A stretch of DNA of 53,848 nt from positions 1-53,848 of IMG/VR virus record IMGVR_UViG_3300032829_000014; one strand, given 5' to 3'. Source of the stretch: a virus. The position numbers and the translations under genes were made by a program. This document shows positions 52,177 to 53,848 of this stretch, piece after piece (position 1 is the stretch's first letter; each line of letters begins with the position of its first letter). The notes under the pieces were generated by a model, which made no database searches, was not told the DNA's origin, and saw nothing but the letters and a program-made list of their open reading frames with translations.

Positions 52177-52431
52177 ATGAAAAAAATAAATATTTTAATA
52201 TCAGGAAAAGCAGGAAATGGAAATTCATATTTAGTTTATGAAATTCGTAGATTATTACGTGAAAATGGTTTTAATGTTATTCATGATTATAATGCAGAAG
52301 AAAATCAAACTGAAATTGATTTAGATAATTGTTTTGTTGAAAATTTAGAAGAAAAAATAAATAAATTAAAATCTAATTTAGTAATTAATTTATATGAAAA
52401 ACAATTACATCGTAATGATCCAAATGGATAA
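52177..52431 (+). CDS. Small P-loop-like protein with altered Walker A
   Basis: 84 residues. INILISGKAGNGNSYLVYEI is a Walker A strand-loop, but the usual lysine (GxxxxGK[ST]) is Asn here: GKAGNGNS. The remainder (LRENGFNVIHDYNAEENQTE; NLVINLYEKQLHR) matches small phage kinase-like proteins that have an intact P-loop, as far as I recall. It is probably unable to hydrolyse ATP normally. Confidence 0.55.
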   Translation: MKKINILISGKAGNGNSYLVYEIRRLLRENGFNVIHDYNAEENQTEIDLDNCFVENLEEKINKLKSNLVINLYEKQLHRNDPNG

Positions 52432-52442
52432 AATATAAAATA

Positions 52443-52672
52443 ATGATTCAACAAATTAAACAAAAGTATAGATTAAATTCTTTTAAAATTATAAAACATT
52501 ATAGTTGTGATGGTAATGAAACATTTATAAGAACAGGTAATCTTATTTGTAAAGATTGCGGAAAAAATATTCAGAACATTCGTATTGTTCTAATTCTAAA
52601 TTTAAAGATAATTTAGATAGAGATAATTACTATTTACATGTATTGTGTGATGGTACACATATTAAACTATAA
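52443..52672 (+). pseudogene. Small zinc-finger gene with a frameshift at an A-run
   Basis: The frame from ATG 52443 reads to LICKDCGKN, then loses the pattern and stops at 52616. In the -1 frame from the same point the protein goes on as KYSEHSYCSNSKFKDNL and ends with LHVLCDGTHIKL at 52672. The combined product would have a CxxC...HxxxC-type finger. The shift falls at GGA AAA AAT, which contains the slippery A_AAA_AAT. It may be a mutation or error in the A-run, or a programmed -1 shift. Confidence 0.55.
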
Positions 52673-52687
52673 AATAAAATTATAATT

Positions 52688-53737
52688 ATGTCATTATTAA
52701 TAAGTTATGGCTGTAGACCGGAATGGCTTAAAATTAAACCATTAATTAATGTTCTTAATAAAAATAATTTTAAATATAAGACATTATTTACTGGCCAGCA
52801 TCAAGATTTAATAAGAATTGAAAAAAATATTATTTGGGATTATAATTTTAATCCAGAAAATGGCGAAAATAGACTGGATAGTATTATTCAAGCCTGTATG
52901 AATAAATTAGGTAATATTGTTAATATTGAAAAAAATGAATATAACAATCAAATAAAATATATTATGGTACAAGGAGATACAACATCTGCATTAGGTGTTG
53001 CATTATCAGCTTTTCATCATAATATTAAAGTGATTCATTTGGAGGCGGGACTAAGATCTTTTAATAATGAGAATCCATATCCAGAAGAAGTAAATAGACG
53101 AATAATATCTCAAATTGCTTCAATACATTTATGTCCAACAAAAGAAAACTATGAAAATTTAATAAATGAAAAAATATTAGGTGATAAATATGTTGTTGGT
53201 AATACAGCATTAGATAATTTATTAGAATATAAAGATAAAATAAATTATAAAGATATTGTATTAGTGACATTACATCGTAGAGAAAATCATGATATTATTA
53301 ATAAATGGTTTATTGAAATAAATAAATTAGCAGAAAAATATGATAATATTCTTTTTATATTACCTTTACACCCAAATCCTAATGTTCAAAAATATAAAGA
53401 TTTATTAATGAATGTTGAAATTGTTAAACCATTAGATCATAAAGAATTATTAAATATTTTAGTAAAATGTAAATTAGTTATTACAGATAGTGGAGGATTA
53501 CAAGAAGAATGTTCATTTTTACAAAAAAAATGTTTGGTTTGTCGTAAAGTAACAGAAAGACCGGAAGCATTAGAAACATCATCAAGATTAATAATATCAC
53601 CCGAAAATCTTGAAAAATGGTTTGATTATATTATTGATGGACATTATGAAATATTACATAATAATTGTCCATTTGGAGATGGCTATGCATCTGAAAAAAT
53701 TTATAAAATATTGGAAAAATATTATAATGAAAGATAA
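52688..53737 (+). CDS. wecB: UDP-N-acetylglucosamine 2-epimerase (non-hydrolysing)
   Basis: 349 residues of the WecB/MnaA type, which converts UDP-GlcNAc to UDP-ManNAc in the cytoplasm. ISYGCRPEWLKIKPLINVL at the start (family: 'GTRPE.IK..P'), FTGQHQDL, VQGDTTSALG, VIHLEAGLRSFN with YPEEVNRR following, then VTLHRRENHD, VITDSGGLQEE and TERPEAL are all present and in order. The length is close to the normal 370. It provides an activated sugar for the transferases encoded to its left. Confidence 0.92.
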   Translation: MSLLISYGCRPEWLKIKPLINVLNKNNFKYKTLFTGQHQDLIRIEKNIIWDYNFNPENGENRLDSIIQACMNKLGNIVNIEKNEYNNQIKYIMVQGDTTSALGVALSAFHHNIKVIHLEAGLRSFNNENPYPEEVNRRIISQIASIHLCPTKENYENLINEKILGDKYVVGNTALDNLLEYKDKINYKDIVLVTLHRRENHDIINKWFIEINKLAEKYDNILFILPLHPNPNVQKYKDLLMNVEIVKPLDHKELLNILVKCKLVITDSGGLQEECSFLQKKCLVCRKVTERPEALETSSRLIISPENLEKWFDYIIDGHYEILHNNCPFGDGYASEKIYKILEKYYNER

Positions 53738-53848
53738 AATATATTTAAAAGAATTATATTTAACATATCCTATTATGGATTTGTTTCATACTTTAACAAA
53801 AAACTTAGTTGTTAAAATTGATGAAAAAGAATATCCAAATTTTATTTT
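53727..53848 (+). CDS. Hypothetical protein, cut by the right edge
   Basis: At least 40 codons starting MKDKIYLKELYLTYPIMDLF, continuing past the window. It overlaps the epimerase end by 11 bases. There is too little sequence to assign a function. Confidence 0.5.
   Translation, partial: MKDKIYLKELYLTYPIMDLFHTLTKNLVVKIDEKEYPNFI

Noticed and set aside
33061-53270. Idea that all GTs make a host-like O-antigen
   Set aside because: No flippase, polymerase or initiating sugar-phosphate transferase is visible in the window; I kept this open only for genes beyond the right edge.
1-53848. tRNA genes and CRISPR arrays
   Set aside because: I saw no cloverleaf-like GC-richer blocks and no regular spaced repeats on either strand; a covariance search would be needed to exclude a diverged tRNA.

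Overview
The window looks like part of the genome of a very AT-rich tailed phage with a contractile tail and a large T4-like genome. The evidence is a sheath protein, a gp19-like tube protein, an OB-fold baseplate spike protein, a gp26-like protein just upstream of a tape measure protein, a gp53/LysM-like protein, a gp55-like late sigma factor and PhoH. The host is probably a member of the Bacteroidota. Four intergenic sites match the Bacteroidota promoter form TTG-N20-TAnnTTTG with exactly the same spacing, and start codons lack Shine-Dalgarno sequences and sit behind A/T-rich leaders. The standard bacterial code is used; TAA dominates as the stop codon.

Layout. 1-716 is a leftward run of small early-type genes behind a host-type promoter. 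791-1039 is the decayed C-terminal end of a phage endonuclease-type gene. 1108-3840 is the rightward sheath gene, which converges through terminators on a long leftward block (15137 down to 3903). Read from its upstream end, that block holds PhoH, a small gene, a TnpB gene, a HAD-like protein, an unknown gene, two glycosyltransferases, the late sigma factor and the tail tube/baseplate genes. From 15309 everything is rightward: the gp26-like gene with a probable -1 frameshift extension, the tape measure, a 660-base non-coding stretch, a 1013-residue baseplate protein with an OmpA-like domain, a gp53-like protein and a possible ADP-ribosyltransferase-like protein.

From 23.7 kb to the right edge lies a 30-kb accessory region that begins with a host-type promoter. 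It carries about ten sugar-transfer enzymes (GT2, GT4, GT11 twice, GT25, GT32, GT47/exostosin, GT-D twice and a DxD enzyme), a UDP-GlcNAc 2-epimerase and five methyltransferases, two of them FkbM type. These alternate with many small unknown genes and small zinc-binding proteins. No flippase, polymerase or lipid-linked initiating transferase is visible. The set therefore reads as a cytoplasmic glycosylation system acting on virion protein, nucleic acid or a small acceptor, rather than a normal O-antigen export locus. This is my best candidate for an undescribed system.

Mobile DNA: an IS607-type element (TnpA serine recombinase plus TnpB) sits inside a small phage gene, and removing 27791-29686 at GG dinucleotides restores an open frame. 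There are also an orphan TnpB, three GIY-YIG-type proteins and a zinc-repeat protein with a Vsr-like end. Three genes are split in ways that merit checking: a -1 slippery site at 16154, an in-frame TAA at 25862, and an A-run frameshift near 52562.
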